From: Opitutaceae bacterium
GTDB lineage: Bacteria > Verrucomicrobiota > Verrucomicrobiia > Opitutales > Opitutaceae
Assembly: GCA_028284385.1 (NCBI GenBank)
Contig: JANQRT010000003.1
Location: forward strand, 1 to 64,000
DNA length: 64,000 nt
Direction: 5' to 3'
Part shown: positions 15,220-25,288 of the stretch, piece by piece
How the letters are laid out: each line of letters begins with the position of its first letter
Numbering within the stretch: position 1 is the first letter of the stretch
The notes under the pieces: model-generated
Database searches by the model: none
Seen by the model: the letters and a program-made list of their open reading frames with translations, nothing else
What the model was told of the DNA's origin: nothing
Translations under genes and position numbers: made by a program

Positions 15220-17259
15220 TTATAACTCGCTATCTCTCAAAGCCCTTACCGATTTGATGGGGTACTTGGTAAGTCGATTGCCATAGGATCCGCGGCTCTT
15301 GACGGTAAGTTCGCCGAAATCGTATTGAAATTCCTTGTTACGAGCTTTGGAAGTTGGTGTGAGCTTTATTTGGATCGGCCTTGTCGTGCCATCGACATTG
15401 GCTCGAAAATAATGGACCTTGGAGCCTTTGGATCCGCGGGTCAGATCATACACTTTATCTCGCGTCACGCCGCTTACCATGAAGCGCTTCACGAATGAAT
15501 CGCCTCGGCTTCCGTCCCGATAGACCATGTCGTAGATGGTGTCCTCGTCTCCCTTCTTCCAGATCGCGATATGGACGATGCCTTTGCCCATGAAGACTTT
15601 TTCGGCAACGCGTGAAACGCGAAAGGTGCCATCGGCGCAAAAGCAAATCACGTCGTCCAGCTGCGTGCATTCTCCAAAGAGTTCGTCTTTCTTTAGACCC
15701 AATCCGATAAAGCCGTCCTCGCGATTGACATAGAGCTTTTCGGTTGGCAATGCCACTTCAGCCGCCTTGATCGTCTCGAAATTTTCGATACGGGTCCGTC
15801 TTTCGCGACCTTTGCCGTACTTCTTCTTCAGATCCTGGAAAAACTTTATGGTGAAGTCCGTAAGCTTTCTGAGATTCCGCTTGGTGGCTCGAATTTCCTT
15901 TTCCGTATTCTTGATCTCTTCAAGAGCTTTGAAAACATTGTACTTGGAAATGCGTTTGATGCGAATCTCGGTTAGCTTGGCTACGTCTTCATCCGTAACA
16001 GTCCGTTTGAGATTCTTCTTGTAGGGACGTAAGCCTTTGTGGATTTCCTTGATTACCTCTTCCCAGGTTTCGCATTCCTCTATCCGGCGATAGATACGCT
16101 TTTCGATGAAGATCCGCTCCAGAGAGTCGAAATGCCATTTCTCCTCAAGTTCAGCCAGCTTTATTTGCAACTCTTGCTTAAGCAAGCCGCGCACATTATC
16201 CGTCGAGCGTCTCAGAATTTCGCTTACGCCCATGAAATTAGGATGATCGTTTTCGATCAGGCAGCTGTTCGGCGAAATGGATACCTGGCAATCAGTAAAG
16301 ACGTAGAGCGCGTCAATGGTGGCCTGCGTTTCGGAGCCAGAGGGTAGAGTGATGAGTATTTCAGCATTCTCCGCGGTGTTGTCCTCGATTTTCTTGACCT
16401 TGACTTTCCCTTTGGCGTTGGCCGAGAGAATAGAGTCGATAAGCGAGCTTGTAGTCGTGCCGAAAGGGATTTCCGTGATGGCTAGCTGGTACTTGCTTCG
16501 TTCTTCAAATACGGCTCTGATCAGGACTTTTCCTCCTCGCAATCCGTCATCGTAGTTAGAAAAATCAGCGATGCCCCCTGTGTTGAAATCCGGATACAAG
16601 ACAACTTTATCTTTCTTTAGATGATCGATGGCGGCATCGATAATCTCGTTGAAGTTATGGGGAAGGAGTTTGCAGGCGAGACCGACTGCGATTCCTTCGC
16701 ATCCCTCGGCTAGAAGAAGCGGGAATTTGACTGGCAAATGGGTCGGCTCCTTGTTCCGACCATCATAGGAAGCCTGCCAAACTGTCGTTTTGGGGTTGAA
16801 AACCACTTCCCTGGCAAAGGGCGAGAGACGGGCTTCGATATAGCGAGCGGCAGCCGCTCCATCTCCTGTCAGCGTATTGCCCCAGTTTCCTTGCGTATCG
16901 ATCAGCAGATTACGCTGGCCCATTCCGACCATGGCGGCGTAGATACTCGTATCCCCATGGGGATGATAGCGCATGGTGTGTCCAACAATGTTGGCTACCT
17001 TGTTATAGCGACCGTCATCCAATTCTTTGAGAGAGTGAAGAATGCGACGTTGAACAGGTTTCAGGCCGTCTTCCAGGGCTGGTACGGCTCTATCAAGAAT
17101 GACGTAGGAAGCGTATTCAAGAAACCAATTCTGATAAGCTTTTGCCAGAGGAGCCTCGTGGTTCCCCATATCCTGTGGAGCCATCTTTTCTTCCGCCTCT
17201 TTAGCTTCGAAGTCGAATGTTTCCTGATCAGGAGTCGTTTTCTTTCTTCTCGGACTCAT
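15220..17259 (-). CDS. parC: DNA topoisomerase IV subunit A
   Basis: The 679-residue protein is a type IIA topoisomerase A subunit. It contains VPALEDGLKPVQRRIL, YHPHGDTSIY and the catalytic tyrosine in AAARYIEARLS (Tyr140). It is shorter than GyrA (about 850) and lacks a GyrA box, and its tail of beta-pinwheel blades is short, as in Bacteroidetes-type ParC. It lies 38 bases after parE on the same strand, giving the usual parE-parC unit for decatenating daughter chromosomes. Confidence 0.94.
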   Translation of the reverse strand: MSPRRKKTTPDQETFDFEAKEAEEKMAPQDMGNHEAPLAKAYQNWFLEYASYVILDRAVPALEDGLKPVQRRILHSLKELDDGRYNKVANIVGHTMRYHPHGDTSIYAAMVGMGQRNLLIDTQGNWGNTLTGDGAAAARYIEARLSPFAREVVFNPKTTVWQASYDGRNKEPTHLPVKFPLLLAEGCEGIAVGLACKLLPHNFNEIIDAAIDHLKKDKVVLYPDFNTGGIADFSNYDDGLRGGKVLIRAVFEERSKYQLAITEIPFGTTTSSLIDSILSANAKGKVKVKKIEDNTAENAEILITLPSGSETQATIDALYVFTDCQVSISPNSCLIENDHPNFMGVSEILRRSTDNVRGLLKQELQIKLAELEEKWHFDSLERIFIEKRIYRRIEECETWEEVIKEIHKGLRPYKKNLKRTVTDEDVAKLTEIRIKRISKYNVFKALEEIKNTEKEIRATKRNLRKLTDFTIKFFQDLKKKYGKGRERRTRIENFETIKAAEVALPTEKLYVNREDGFIGLGLKKDELFGECTQLDDVICFCADGTFRVSRVAEKVFMGKGIVHIAIWKKGDEDTIYDMVYRDGSRGDSFVKRFMVSGVTRDKVYDLTRGSKGSKVHYFRANVDGTTRPIQIKLTPTSKARNKEFQYDFGELTVKSRGSYGNRLTKYPIKSVRALRDSEL

Positions 17260-17297
17260 TTGCTGACAATGCTTGGCGGGACCTCTAAAGGAACGGA

Positions 17298-19139
17298 TTA
17301 GGCTTCTACCAGATCCTTCTCCACCTGAAGGTTTTCGATGATGAATTCCTGGCGGTCTGGAGTGTTCTTGCCCATGTAGAAGGCTAGTAATTCATCGATA
17401 TTATGTAAGTGGTTCATGGTGACAGGATCTAGCTTGATGTCCTTGCCGATAAAAGTGGCAAACTCGTCGGGAGAAGCTTCACCCAGGCCTTTGAAACGCG
17501 TGATTTCCACACCTCGCCCGAGAGCGTCGACCGCTTTTTCCTTTTCGAGTTCCGAGTAGCAGTAAACCGTCTTCTGCTTGGTCCGAACTCGAAAGAGCGG
17601 GGTTTGGAGTATGTATAGATGGCCTTGGCGAATCAGATCGGGGAAGAATTGAAGGAAGAAAGTCAGTAGCAGCAGTCGAATGTGCATTCCGTCAACATCC
17701 GCGTCGGTGGCGATTACGACTTTATTGTAGCGCAGGGTGTCGAGACCGTCCTCGATATCCAGGGCGCTTTGCAGGCAATTGAATTCGTCATTCTGATACA
17801 CGATCTTCTTGCTCAGGCCAAACGCGTTTAACGGCTTTCCTTTCAGACTGAAAACAGCTTGGGTGTTCACGTCGCGAGTCTTGGTGATAGACCCTCCGGC
17901 CGAGTCGCCCTCCACGATAAACAGCGTTGATTCCTCCGCTTGCTTGTTCCGTGTATTGAAATGGGCCCGACAGTCGCGCAGTTTCTTGTTGTGAAGGTTG
18001 ACCTTTTTCGCTTTTTCTCGAGCAAGCTTGCGAATCCCTGAAAGCTCTTTACGCTCCTTTTCGCTTTGAGCGATTTTCTGCTGCAGCGCCTTGGCTGTTT
18101 CAGGATAGCGATGCAAATAATCGTCCAGTTCCTTCTTGATGAAATTGTTGACGGAATTTCTTACAGAAGGTCCTTTTGGTCCGATGTTTTGCGATCCCAG
18201 CTTGGTTTTAGTTTGACTTTCAAAAACCGGCTCCTGGACGCGTATTGAAAGCGAAGATACGATTGAAGTTCGTACATCGGAGGCATCGTAGTCCTTTTTA
18301 TAGAACTCGCGAACGGTTTTAACGATGGCTTCGCGAAAGGCGCTTTGATGCGTCCCTCCCATCGTTGTGTGTTGTCCGTTGACGAACGAAAAGTATTCTT
18401 CTCCGTAGTGGGTACCGTGAGTAATCGCCACTTCGATATCGTCACCCTTCAAGTGAATGATGGGGTAAAGGATGTCGCCGCTCAGGTTGTTCTCCAGAAG
18501 ATCTTTGAGGCCGTTTTCCGATTTGAATAGCCTTCCGTTCAACGAAAGGGTGAGCCCCGTATTCAGATAAGCGTAGTTCCAAAGCATGGTCTCGACGTAG
18601 TCGAGGTTGTACTTGAATCGCTTGAAAATGGCCTTGTCAGGCTTGAAGGATACGAATGTCCCGTTCTTTTCCTTGGTCCGGGTTTGACGACTCTCCTTCT
18701 CGAGTTCGCCCGTTGAAAAGGTGGCTGTTTTCGCCTTGCCCTCGCGAAAAGCCTCGACTCGAAATGAGTCGGAGAGGGCATTAACGGCCTTGGTGCCAAC
18801 CCCATTTAGTCCGACGCTCTTCTGAAAGGTCTCGCTATCGTACTTGGCGCCGGTGTTCATTTTGGATACGGCATCGACTACCTTTCCAAGGGGTATGCCG
18901 CGCCCAAAATCGCGTACCGTTACGTCTTCTCCGTCGATAGTTACGTCGATCCTTTTCCCGTATCCACTGGAGTGTTCGTCGATAGAGTTGTCGATGATCT
19001 CCTTGAGGAGCACGTAGATGCCATCGTCAGGAGCTGAACCGTCGCCAAGTTTTCCGATATACATCCCAGGCCGAAGTCGTATGTGCTCCCTGGGACTGAG
19101 TGACTTGATGCTTTTCTCCGTGTAGTCGCCTTTTGCCAT
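17298..19139 (-). CDS. parE: DNA topoisomerase IV subunit B
   Basis: The 613-residue GHKL ATPase subunit shows [11 protein letters not shown], the ATP-site DNSIDEH segment, [10 protein letters not shown], and a TOPRIM domain with VEGDSAGGS near residue 404 and [12 protein letters not shown] near residue 481. The length suits ParE of the short Bacteroidetes-type topoisomerase IV. It is the first gene of the parE-parC pair. Its upstream 150 bases are the likely promoter region. Confidence 0.95.
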   Translation of the reverse strand: MAKGDYTEKSIKSLSPREHIRLRPGMYIGKLGDGSAPDDGIYVLLKEIIDNSIDEHSSGYGKRIDVTIDGEDVTVRDFGRGIPLGKVVDAVSKMNTGAKYDSETFQKSVGLNGVGTKAVNALSDSFRVEAFREGKAKTATFSTGELEKESRQTRTKEKNGTFVSFKPDKAIFKRFKYNLDYVETMLWNYAYLNTGLTLSLNGRLFKSENGLKDLLENNLSGDILYPIIHLKGDDIEVAITHGTHYGEEYFSFVNGQHTTMGGTHQSAFREAIVKTVREFYKKDYDASDVRTSIVSSLSIRVQEPVFESQTKTKLGSQNIGPKGPSVRNSVNNFIKKELDDYLHRYPETAKALQQKIAQSEKERKELSGIRKLAREKAKKVNLHNKKLRDCRAHFNTRNKQAEESTLFIVEGDSAGGSITKTRDVNTQAVFSLKGKPLNAFGLSKKIVYQNDEFNCLQSALDIEDGLDTLRYNKVVIATDADVDGMHIRLLLLTFFLQFFPDLIRQGHLYILQTPLFRVRTKQKTVYCYSELEKEKAVDALGRGVEITRFKGLGEASPDEFATFIGKDIKLDPVTMNHLHNIDELLAFYMGKNTPDRQEFIIENLQVEKDLVEA

Positions 19140-19293
19140 TCCTGGATATTTATAGCAAAAGGGGCGTTCAGGGAAATCAAGCGGATATCACCGGCAATTT
19201 GTTAGAATTTTGTCAATGAATGGGCAATAATCGCAGTGAATTGCTGTGTAACGGAAAATTCGGGACACGCCAAAGCGCTGAGCTCCTATCGAT

Positions 19294-20364
19294 TTATCGT
19301 CCGTATCGTTCGCCGTTTCGAGCGCGATTCCGGGCGTACGAATACTTAGTGTCATAGAATATTTTGGTCGGGCGACGTTTTTTGGTAACGCTTTTTCCAG
19401 TGCTTGTAAAGATGTCCGTGTCCGGATGAAACGCGTACCAGGCAAACCAATACAGTGACAAGGCGGGTAGTATTTCGCCTTCAGCATCTCGAATGACGGC
19501 GCTCGCAGCTCCAGGCTCTATCTCGATGATCAATTCGTGTCCGGCAAAATAGTCGATGCAGGGCGTTTGACTCTTAGCCTCAAGCTCCTTGATCGGGTAA
19601 GCCTTGAATTCCCCGTTCAGCTCAAGCCCCAAGACGACTTCCTTAGGGTGGATCTTGCGATTCTTGTTTTCAATCGGAAACCAGATTCGCTTGCTTTCCG
19701 TGTAGCCTGGATAGGAGTTCCGATCATAGGCGTAGGCCGGATAAATTCCTTGCTCAGCCGAAAGCACCCGGGTGTTCGGATGTTTCGCCTTCCAGGTCGA
19801 CCAGGTCGTGTTGCTTGTCGGGATGCGTTCCAGCGTGTCTCCGATCATGGGACCCGACACCGCTTCCCCCATGATTTGGGACCATAGGGATTCGGTCTCT
19901 CGATCGTAGATCAACACATCGCTGTTATACAATAGGCCAGATACTCCGAAACGCTTAGGGCCGTCGACATAGGACTGAAATGCCATTCCGCTGCCGGAGA
20001 GCGGGCAATAGGTAACGACTACCGGCTTATCGCCAAATTGATCGTTAACGATTTCGTGTTTATCCAGTATCTTAATGGGGTAGGCCCTGGCCATTCCATC
20101 GACGACCACCCCTAGCACCCGATCTGTGACTCTCAGGTGGTAGGCATCTTCGGCCTCCATGAAGCGTGGCTGCTCAATCGACGGAATACCATCTTTTGGA
20201 AGTCCTCCCGATCGTATAAATTTCTTGGGTACAGTGAGTTCGCTTAGATCGAAATCGTTAAGACTCTCCGCGTGTAGACTGGTAATCGAAAAACTTGCTA
20301 TAATGGAAATAGCGAAGGAAAATAGATACAGCTTTCGCTGACGATGATAGTGGGGATTCATCAT
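19294..20364 (-). CDS. Secreted DUF3179 protein
   Basis: After a signal peptide (about residues 12-32), the protein carries the DUF3179 core: RAYPIKILDKHEIVND, the hallmark VTYCPLSGSGMAF, then FGVSGLLYNSDVLIYDRET and the final YWFAWYAFHPDT. The family is widespread in marine Bacteria and Archaea and has no proven function. A basic tail of some 30 residues after the conserved end is unusual. It stands upstream of parE on the same strand but with a 150-base gap, so is probably separate. Confidence 0.88.
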   Translation of the reverse strand: MMNPHYHRQRKLYLFSFAISIIASFSITSLHAESLNDFDLSELTVPKKFIRSGGLPKDGIPSIEQPRFMEAEDAYHLRVTDRVLGVVVDGMARAYPIKILDKHEIVNDQFGDKPVVVTYCPLSGSGMAFQSYVDGPKRFGVSGLLYNSDVLIYDRETESLWSQIMGEAVSGPMIGDTLERIPTSNTTWSTWKAKHPNTRVLSAEQGIYPAYAYDRNSYPGYTESKRIWFPIENKNRKIHPKEVVLGLELNGEFKAYPIKELEAKSQTPCIDYFAGHELIIEIEPGAASAVIRDAEGEILPALSLYWFAWYAFHPDTDIFTSTGKSVTKKRRPTKIFYDTKYSYARNRARNGERYGR

Positions 20365-20610
20365 TTAATTGGGGTTGTTTCGTTTAGAATAAACGCCAAT
20401 CGAACTGGTTCGAAATCACGCGTTCATTCGCTTTTAATTGAATACTTTTTTTCAGCTAAAGCAAGCGATCTCACTCTTATACTACGGTAAATTCATCAGG
20501 ACTTAACCGAATGGGGTGGCAATGATCTCAACTGCTCTTTTTTGAGCTAGATTAATGAAAATATCGAGTGTCGTTGCGGCTGAATTTCCTCTGTCGTGTT
20601 TGTATCCAGC

Positions 20611-21058
20611 ATGCGTAGGATTCTTGTATTCGGTTTTCTCGTTCCAGTTTTTTTACGCCCGGCATTTGCCGAAGAAACCTGGGAGACCGATGCTGCCAAA
20701 GCTTTCGCTCGCGCTAAACAGGAGGGTAGTCTGGCGCTCATGGCTTTCGCCGGCTCCGACTAGTGTCCTCCCTGTATCAAACTTAAACGGGAAGTCTTTC
20801 AGCCCGAAGCCTTTAGCTGTCGCCTTAGCGAAAAATAGGTTTTTGTGAGCATCGATTTCCCTTCGAACACCAAACTCGACGACGATCAGGTCAGCTCCAA
20901 CAAGCGCCTGAAACGCAAGTATTTTATCTTCGGCTTTCCAACCGTCCTAATGCTGGATCACAAGGGGAAGAAGCTAGGCAGGATCGGCTATGGTAAGGGT
21001 AGGACCTGAAACCTTTTTCGAGAAACTCGATAAGATTGAGTGGAAGCTCTCTCTTTAG
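20611..21058 (+). pseudogene. Broken thioredoxin-fold secreted protein gene
   Basis: From ATG at 20611 a signal peptide (MRRILVFGFLVPVFLRPAFA) is followed by AFAGSD, TAG at 20761-20763, then CPPCIKLKREVFQ. This is the GSDWCPPC thioredoxin-7-type active site with the Trp codon turned into a stop. A second in-frame TAG is at 20836-20838, before VFVSIDFP. The frame continues through FGFPTVLMLDHKGKKLGRIG to TGA at 21007, whereas a shift there restores PETFFEKLDKIEW and ends at 21058, overlapping the purD stop. Two nonsense codons and one frameshift mark it as a decayed gene for a periplasmic disulfide/thioredoxin-like protein. Confidence 0.82.
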
Positions 21059-22359
21059 GTTGCCGCCTTGTGGCGATTCAGTTCTTTGGCTCCGATATCG
21101 CGTCTCAGGTATTTCGATTCAAATCCAACTTGATCGCACAAATCGTAGGCCTTTTTAGCGGCTTCCTCGAGATTGGCTCCTAGCCCTGTGACTCCCATCA
21201 CGCGTCCTCCATTGGTGACGATAGACCCATTCTCGACCTGTTTTGTGCCTGCGTGAAAGAGCAGCTGCCCCTCCGCTAGATTTTCGGGCAGGGTAATCGT
21301 TTCTCCCTTGGGGTAGCTCTCCGGATAGCCATTGGAGGCGAGTACGACTGTCATCGCGTAGGCGTCCTCCACTTCAACATTTATAGAGCCGAGCTCGCCT
21401 CGAGCAGTAGCCAGCATGACTTCGACGGGATCCGTTTTCAGACGGGGTATGAGAACTTGGGTTTCCGGATCGCCGAAACGCACATTAAACTCGATGACTT
21501 TCGGTCCTGATGAAGTCATCATCAGTCCGATGTAAAGGGTTCCTCGGTAGTCTACTCCCTCTGCAACCAGACCATCAATGCTAGGCTTCACGATTTCGTT
21601 TTCAATCCGCTGCATCAAGGCGTCGTCGATCAGATCGGCTGGAGAATAGGCTCCCATCCCTCCAGTATTGGGTCCTTTATCGCCCTCGAAGATCGCCTTG
21701 TGATCCTGGCTGGTCGGCAAGATCAAATAGTCGGATCCCGAAACGATCACGTGGATGGACGTTTCCTCTCCTTGCAGGCATTCCTCGATCAGAATGGTTT
21801 TGCTGCTATCGCCAAATTTCAGTCCCACAAGCATATCCTCCACTGTTTGGATCGCTTTCTCGTGATCTTCCGCGATGATAACTCCTTTCCCTGCTGCGAG
21901 ACCATCAGCCTTGATCACAATGGGGTAGGAGGCTGTATCCAAATATTCCTTAGCGGCTTCGGCGCTTTCAAACGAATCAGCCGCGCCAGTAGGAATACCG
22001 TATTTAAGGAGAAATGATTTCGTATGCGATTTGCTGGCTTCGAAAAGCGCTCCGTCGGCTTTGGGGCCGTAGGCCAGGATTCCCTCCGCCGCGAGCGCAT
22101 CCACCAGGCCTAGCGAAAGGGGAACTTCCGGACCGACGATTACTAGGTCGACGCACGTCTCTACCGCCAGCTGGACGATTTCCTCGATGTTGTCCGCCGC
22201 GACCTTTTCGCATTCACAGCCATCGCTGGCCATGCCAGGATTTCCCGGAGCGGCGATGACTCTTTGGACGAGAGGGCTTTTTTTGCATGCCCAGGCTAGG
22301 GTGTGTTCGCGTCCGCCGGAGCCAACGACGAGTACGGTGATTGGAGACTGCTGTGTCAT
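21055..22359 (-). CDS. purD: Phosphoribosylamine-glycine ligase
   Basis: The 434-residue ATP-grasp enzyme makes glycinamide ribonucleotide in purine synthesis. It begins VLVVGSGGREHTLAW and contains PIVIKADGLAAGKGV, the GPNTGGMGAYSP signature and EFNVRFGDPETQ. The length matches GARS-type PurD (about 425). Its 3' end overlaps the last bases of the thioredoxin pseudogene. An imperfect hairpin (arms about 22371-22380 and 22404-22421) lies between it and the LOG-domain gene upstream. Confidence 0.96.
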   Translation of the reverse strand: MTQQSPITVLVVGSGGREHTLAWACKKSPLVQRVIAAPGNPGMASDGCECEKVAADNIEEIVQLAVETCVDLVIVGPEVPLSLGLVDALAAEGILAYGPKADGALFEASKSHTKSFLLKYGIPTGAADSFESAEAAKEYLDTASYPIVIKADGLAAGKGVIIAEDHEKAIQTVEDMLVGLKFGDSSKTILIEECLQGEETSIHVIVSGSDYLILPTSQDHKAIFEGDKGPNTGGMGAYSPADLIDDALMQRIENEIVKPSIDGLVAEGVDYRGTLYIGLMMTSSGPKVIEFNVRFGDPETQVLIPRLKTDPVEVMLATARGELGSINVEVEDAYAMTVVLASNGYPESYPKGETITLPENLAEGQLLFHAGTKQVENGSIVTNGGRVMGVTGLGANLEEAAKKAYDLCDQVGFESKYLRRDIGAKELNRHKAAT

Positions 22360-22419
22360 GTTTTCTTTCGGATTACAGAGGTTTTTGGCTTCGGAGGGTT
22401 TGAGCCTCTGCCAATGTAA

Positions 22420-24336
22420 TCACATGATCTGAAGCGTCTTCCGATAAAACTCAACGATCTCTTCGGGATCTCCGGAAAAAAGTATGTAGTCCTGCATCCA
22501 AGCTGGCATGCGGCTCTCTTTGATCATACGCCGGAGTTGGCTTTCCAGGTCTTCGAAATAATCGGTATGGTAGAAGACGAAAGGCACTCGCGGGCGAATT
22601 CCCAATTTGAGATTGCAAAGCTCAATTCCGATTTCCTCCAGCGTTCCGGCACCCCCCATATTGAAGATGCAAAAGTCCGCGACCTGAAACCACTTTTGGC
22701 GATTGTGGCGATTCTGCTCCTGGAAGGTGTTGTAGAAATCCACACCAGCTTTAGGAGGCTGCGCTTCCAATTCCAGGTAGGCGGCGCCCGTCAGACAATT
22801 TTTCTTTCTGCCCACGTCGGAAGCCAGGCCCATCACACCTTCGCCTCCTCCGGTCAGGATGCCAACGTTGGGCCCGAAGAAATCGGTCATTTTTACGACA
22901 AGCTGGGTTATCCGCTTTTTCTGCTCCTTGCTCATCTCGAAGGCTGAGCCGTAGAATGCTAGAATCGTGCAGGCTAGAAATCGATCGACGTTTTCCTCTT
23001 TGATGAAGTAACCGTGATCGTTCTTGTAGGCATGCAAGTAGATGTCGTTAAAGTAATGATTGAACCAATACACTTTGATGCCAATCTGCTGGTAGGTTTC
23101 GAGCATTCCGTGCGCTTCGGTCGGCAGAAAGAAGTCGTGCATAGGCGTGGCCTGGCGAAACACGATTCTCTGAATCTTCATTCTCTTCACTCGGGCAAGA
23201 ATTTCAATGTGTTCCGGCAAGCTGGGAAAGTGGTCCATCACTAAGGTATCCGCTTCGGGATCTCCTTTGCGAATAGCCTGATTCAAGGTTCGAAACCCGA
23301 AATGGCCATTGCGAGCGACGCGAGCGATTTCACGTTTTATATTCTCCTCTCCTTTTATCAGTACGCTTTGATTTTCCCCTCGAGCGCTGCGGCCGCTCAC
23401 AGCTACCTCAACAGTTGGTCTTACTCTTGAGAAATGAGCTTTGGGATTGTCGTCAAGTTGTCGATACACGGTATCCATGTTCGAGAAGAACACCAACCGC
23501 TGGTCTCGGCGCTCCATTTTCTGGTTCACGTCGAAGCGTGGAGAATGGTAAACCTCGATCGAGAGAACGGGATTGATGACAAGCTCGTTGGTTCGATTGT
23601 AAATCTCTAGAATCACATTAGAACCAAACGTCTTTACCGGATCCAGGAGGACTGCTCCCGAGTGCAGTCCAAAATTGCCTTCGCCTCGATTCAGAACGAC
23701 GTAATGCTCCTTCAGATACATCGAACAGCTAGTGAGAATTCCCGATTTGGCGGGGATGTCCACGACTTCGAGCTCTTCTCTGATCTGCACTTTATCAAGG
23801 TAGGCTCGTGGCTGGTGACCTTTGATGATTCGGTAGTGATCCAATTCCGTCATCGATTCGGGCAGGGTGTATCGGACCTTGTGAGGCGTAAGGAAAACGC
23901 TACCGAATCGATCAATTGAGATTGTATTTGGAAGTTTGATACGATTCTCCTTGAGAGCTTGCCAGATTTCGTCCGAGGCCAGCTTCTGGCTTTCGGGAGC
24001 GTAGAAGAGCCGACCCACCGGCGTGCCCGGCTTGAGCAGCTTTTCAAAATAGCCGGCGCAGGGGAATGTCTTGTCGTAGACGTAGGCTTGGCCATCTAGA
24101 ATGAGGCGATCCTTATTGAGGCGGGGAGGTTTCGGGGCGAAAATTTCCAAGCCGATGCGAGCAAGGGAACTGCGCTCGCTAAATTGGATTTTTTTAAGGC
24201 GGGTCTTGGCCAGTTCGAGTTCCTGTCGGTCGCGAAGCTTGAAGGTGATGGTGAGATCGCAATCGCCATTGGCCTTCCCTTTTTTCAGATTCGTTATGAC
24301 GCCATCTTCGCTAATCCAGAAATTCTCTCGTTTCAT
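22420..24336 (-). CDS. LOG-family protein with long N-terminal extension
   Basis: The C-terminal part (about 470-638) is a LOG/lysine-decarboxylase-like Rossmann domain with TGGGEGVMG (496-504) and NMGGAGTLEE (559-568); Pro of the usual PGGxGT is Met. LOG enzymes cleave nucleoside 5'-monophosphates to free base. The first 460 residues are not a standard LOG part. Residues about 195-265, with GLHSGAVLLDP and NVILEIYNRTNELVINP, recall the beta-barrel of dCTP deaminase/dUTPase, but this is only a resemblance. A further segment (about 330-440) carries many aromatic and His residues. The total of 638 residues is about three times a plain LOG protein. Function beyond nucleotide handling is unknown. 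Confidence 0.75.
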   Translation of the reverse strand: MKRENFWISEDGVITNLKKGKANGDCDLTITFKLRDRQELELAKTRLKKIQFSERSSLARIGLEIFAPKPPRLNKDRLILDGQAYVYDKTFPCAGYFEKLLKPGTPVGRLFYAPESQKLASDEIWQALKENRIKLPNTISIDRFGSVFLTPHKVRYTLPESMTELDHYRIIKGHQPRAYLDKVQIREELEVVDIPAKSGILTSCSMYLKEHYVVLNRGEGNFGLHSGAVLLDPVKTFGSNVILEIYNRTNELVINPVLSIEVYHSPRFDVNQKMERRDQRLVFFSNMDTVYRQLDDNPKAHFSRVRPTVEVAVSGRSARGENQSVLIKGEENIKREIARVARNGHFGFRTLNQAIRKGDPEADTLVMDHFPSLPEHIEILARVKRMKIQRIVFRQATPMHDFFLPTEAHGMLETYQQIGIKVYWFNHYFNDIYLHAYKNDHGYFIKEENVDRFLACTILAFYGSAFEMSKEQKKRITQLVVKMTDFFGPNVGILTGGGEGVMGLASDVGRKKNCLTGAAYLELEAQPPKAGVDFYNTFQEQNRHNRQKWFQVADFCIFNMGGAGTLEEIGIELCNLKLGIRPRVPFVFYHTDYFEDLESQLRRMIKESRMPAWMQDYILFSGDPEEIVEFYRKTLQIM

Positions 24337-24512
24337 ATGGGAAGTAATGTCACGCGTTTTAATTACATCTTAGCTCGCGTTTTCTCGGTCCATCGGGACG
24401 CGAATCCGAAAAGAGCCGCTTTACAATAGAATCTATTCTGCTAGGTGTTTCAAACACTATATCTAGTTTCGCTTGATTGTTGAAATTACATCTCCTTGCA
24501 ACGGAATATCTT

Positions 24513-25265
24513 ATGAAGAAGTTGATCTTTGTCGCCTGTCTCTTTGGCAACTTTTTTATCGCTCTTGGCCAGTCGCCTCAATCGGCGGCCATACCCCAAG
24601 ACGAACAGCCTGAATATAGCGAGCTTCAACTTCTCGAGACTTGGGGATGGCTCCTGGCCGAGCAATTCAATCTTGGCAATCTCGAGATTACGCAAGGCGA
24701 AGTCGATGCGATTTCAAGAGGCATAGCCAAGCATGTCGAGGGCGTTCAGGCTCCTACTGATCTTCGATTTTCGGTCGGTCAGATGCAGGTCTACTTCTCT
24801 GAACGCGAAAAGCGGGTCGCCCAGCGGCAGAGGGAGTACGGAAGGTTGGCCGAGCAGGAGTTTTTCGATACCATCATCGGCCAGCCAGGCATCCAAGGTT
24901 TGGCGACAGGCCTTCATTTCGAAATTCTCGAACCTGGGAACGATGAGCGACCTACGGCGAAAGATAACGTGCGCGTGCACTACAAAGGCACTTTTCTCGA
25001 CGGTCGCGTATTTGATAGCTCCTACGACCGTAATGAGCCTTCCGAGTTCAAGCTTACCAATGTGATTCCTGCCTGGACCCAAGGTTTGCCACTCATAGGC
25101 GTAGGCGGAAAAATGAAGCTCTATGTGCCAGCTAGACTTGGATACGGCGATGAAGGTCGTAGCGGAATCCCGCCCGCCTCCGCATTGATTTTCGAAATCG
25201 AATTGCTTGATATACTAAAGGATCCGCCTCCTGCTCCAAGTCTTCCGGCTCTGAATCAGCCTTAG
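24513..25265 (+). CDS. Secreted FKBP-type peptidyl-prolyl isomerase
   Basis: I chose ATG at 24513, which gives a normal signal peptide (KKLIFVACLFGNFFIALG) and 250 residues; an upstream ATG at 24477 adds 12 residues. The N-terminal helical region (about 30-130) is like the FkpA/Mip dimerisation domain, and the FKBP domain follows with VHYKGTFLDGRVFDSS, VIPAWTQGL and VPARLGYGDEG. It should be a periplasmic folding helper. The glycosyltransferase gene starts 23 bases downstream, so the two may be co-transcribed. Confidence 0.92.
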   Translation: MKKLIFVACLFGNFFIALGQSPQSAAIPQDEQPEYSELQLLETWGWLLAEQFNLGNLEITQGEVDAISRGIAKHVEGVQAPTDLRFSVGQMQVYFSEREKRVAQRQREYGRLAEQEFFDTIIGQPGIQGLATGLHFEILEPGNDERPTAKDNVRVHYKGTFLDGRVFDSSYDRNEPSEFKLTNVIPAWTQGLPLIGVGGKMKLYVPARLGYGDEGRSGIPPASALIFEIELLDILKDPPPAPSLPALNQP

Positions 25266-25288
25266 CGACTTGTTCGGAATTCGGTTGT

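Noticed and set aside
20761..20838. Recoding of TAG as an amino acid in the thioredoxin-like gene
   Set aside because: A TGA and a frame change follow in the same gene, and other genes in the window end normally at TAG, so decay is the simpler account.
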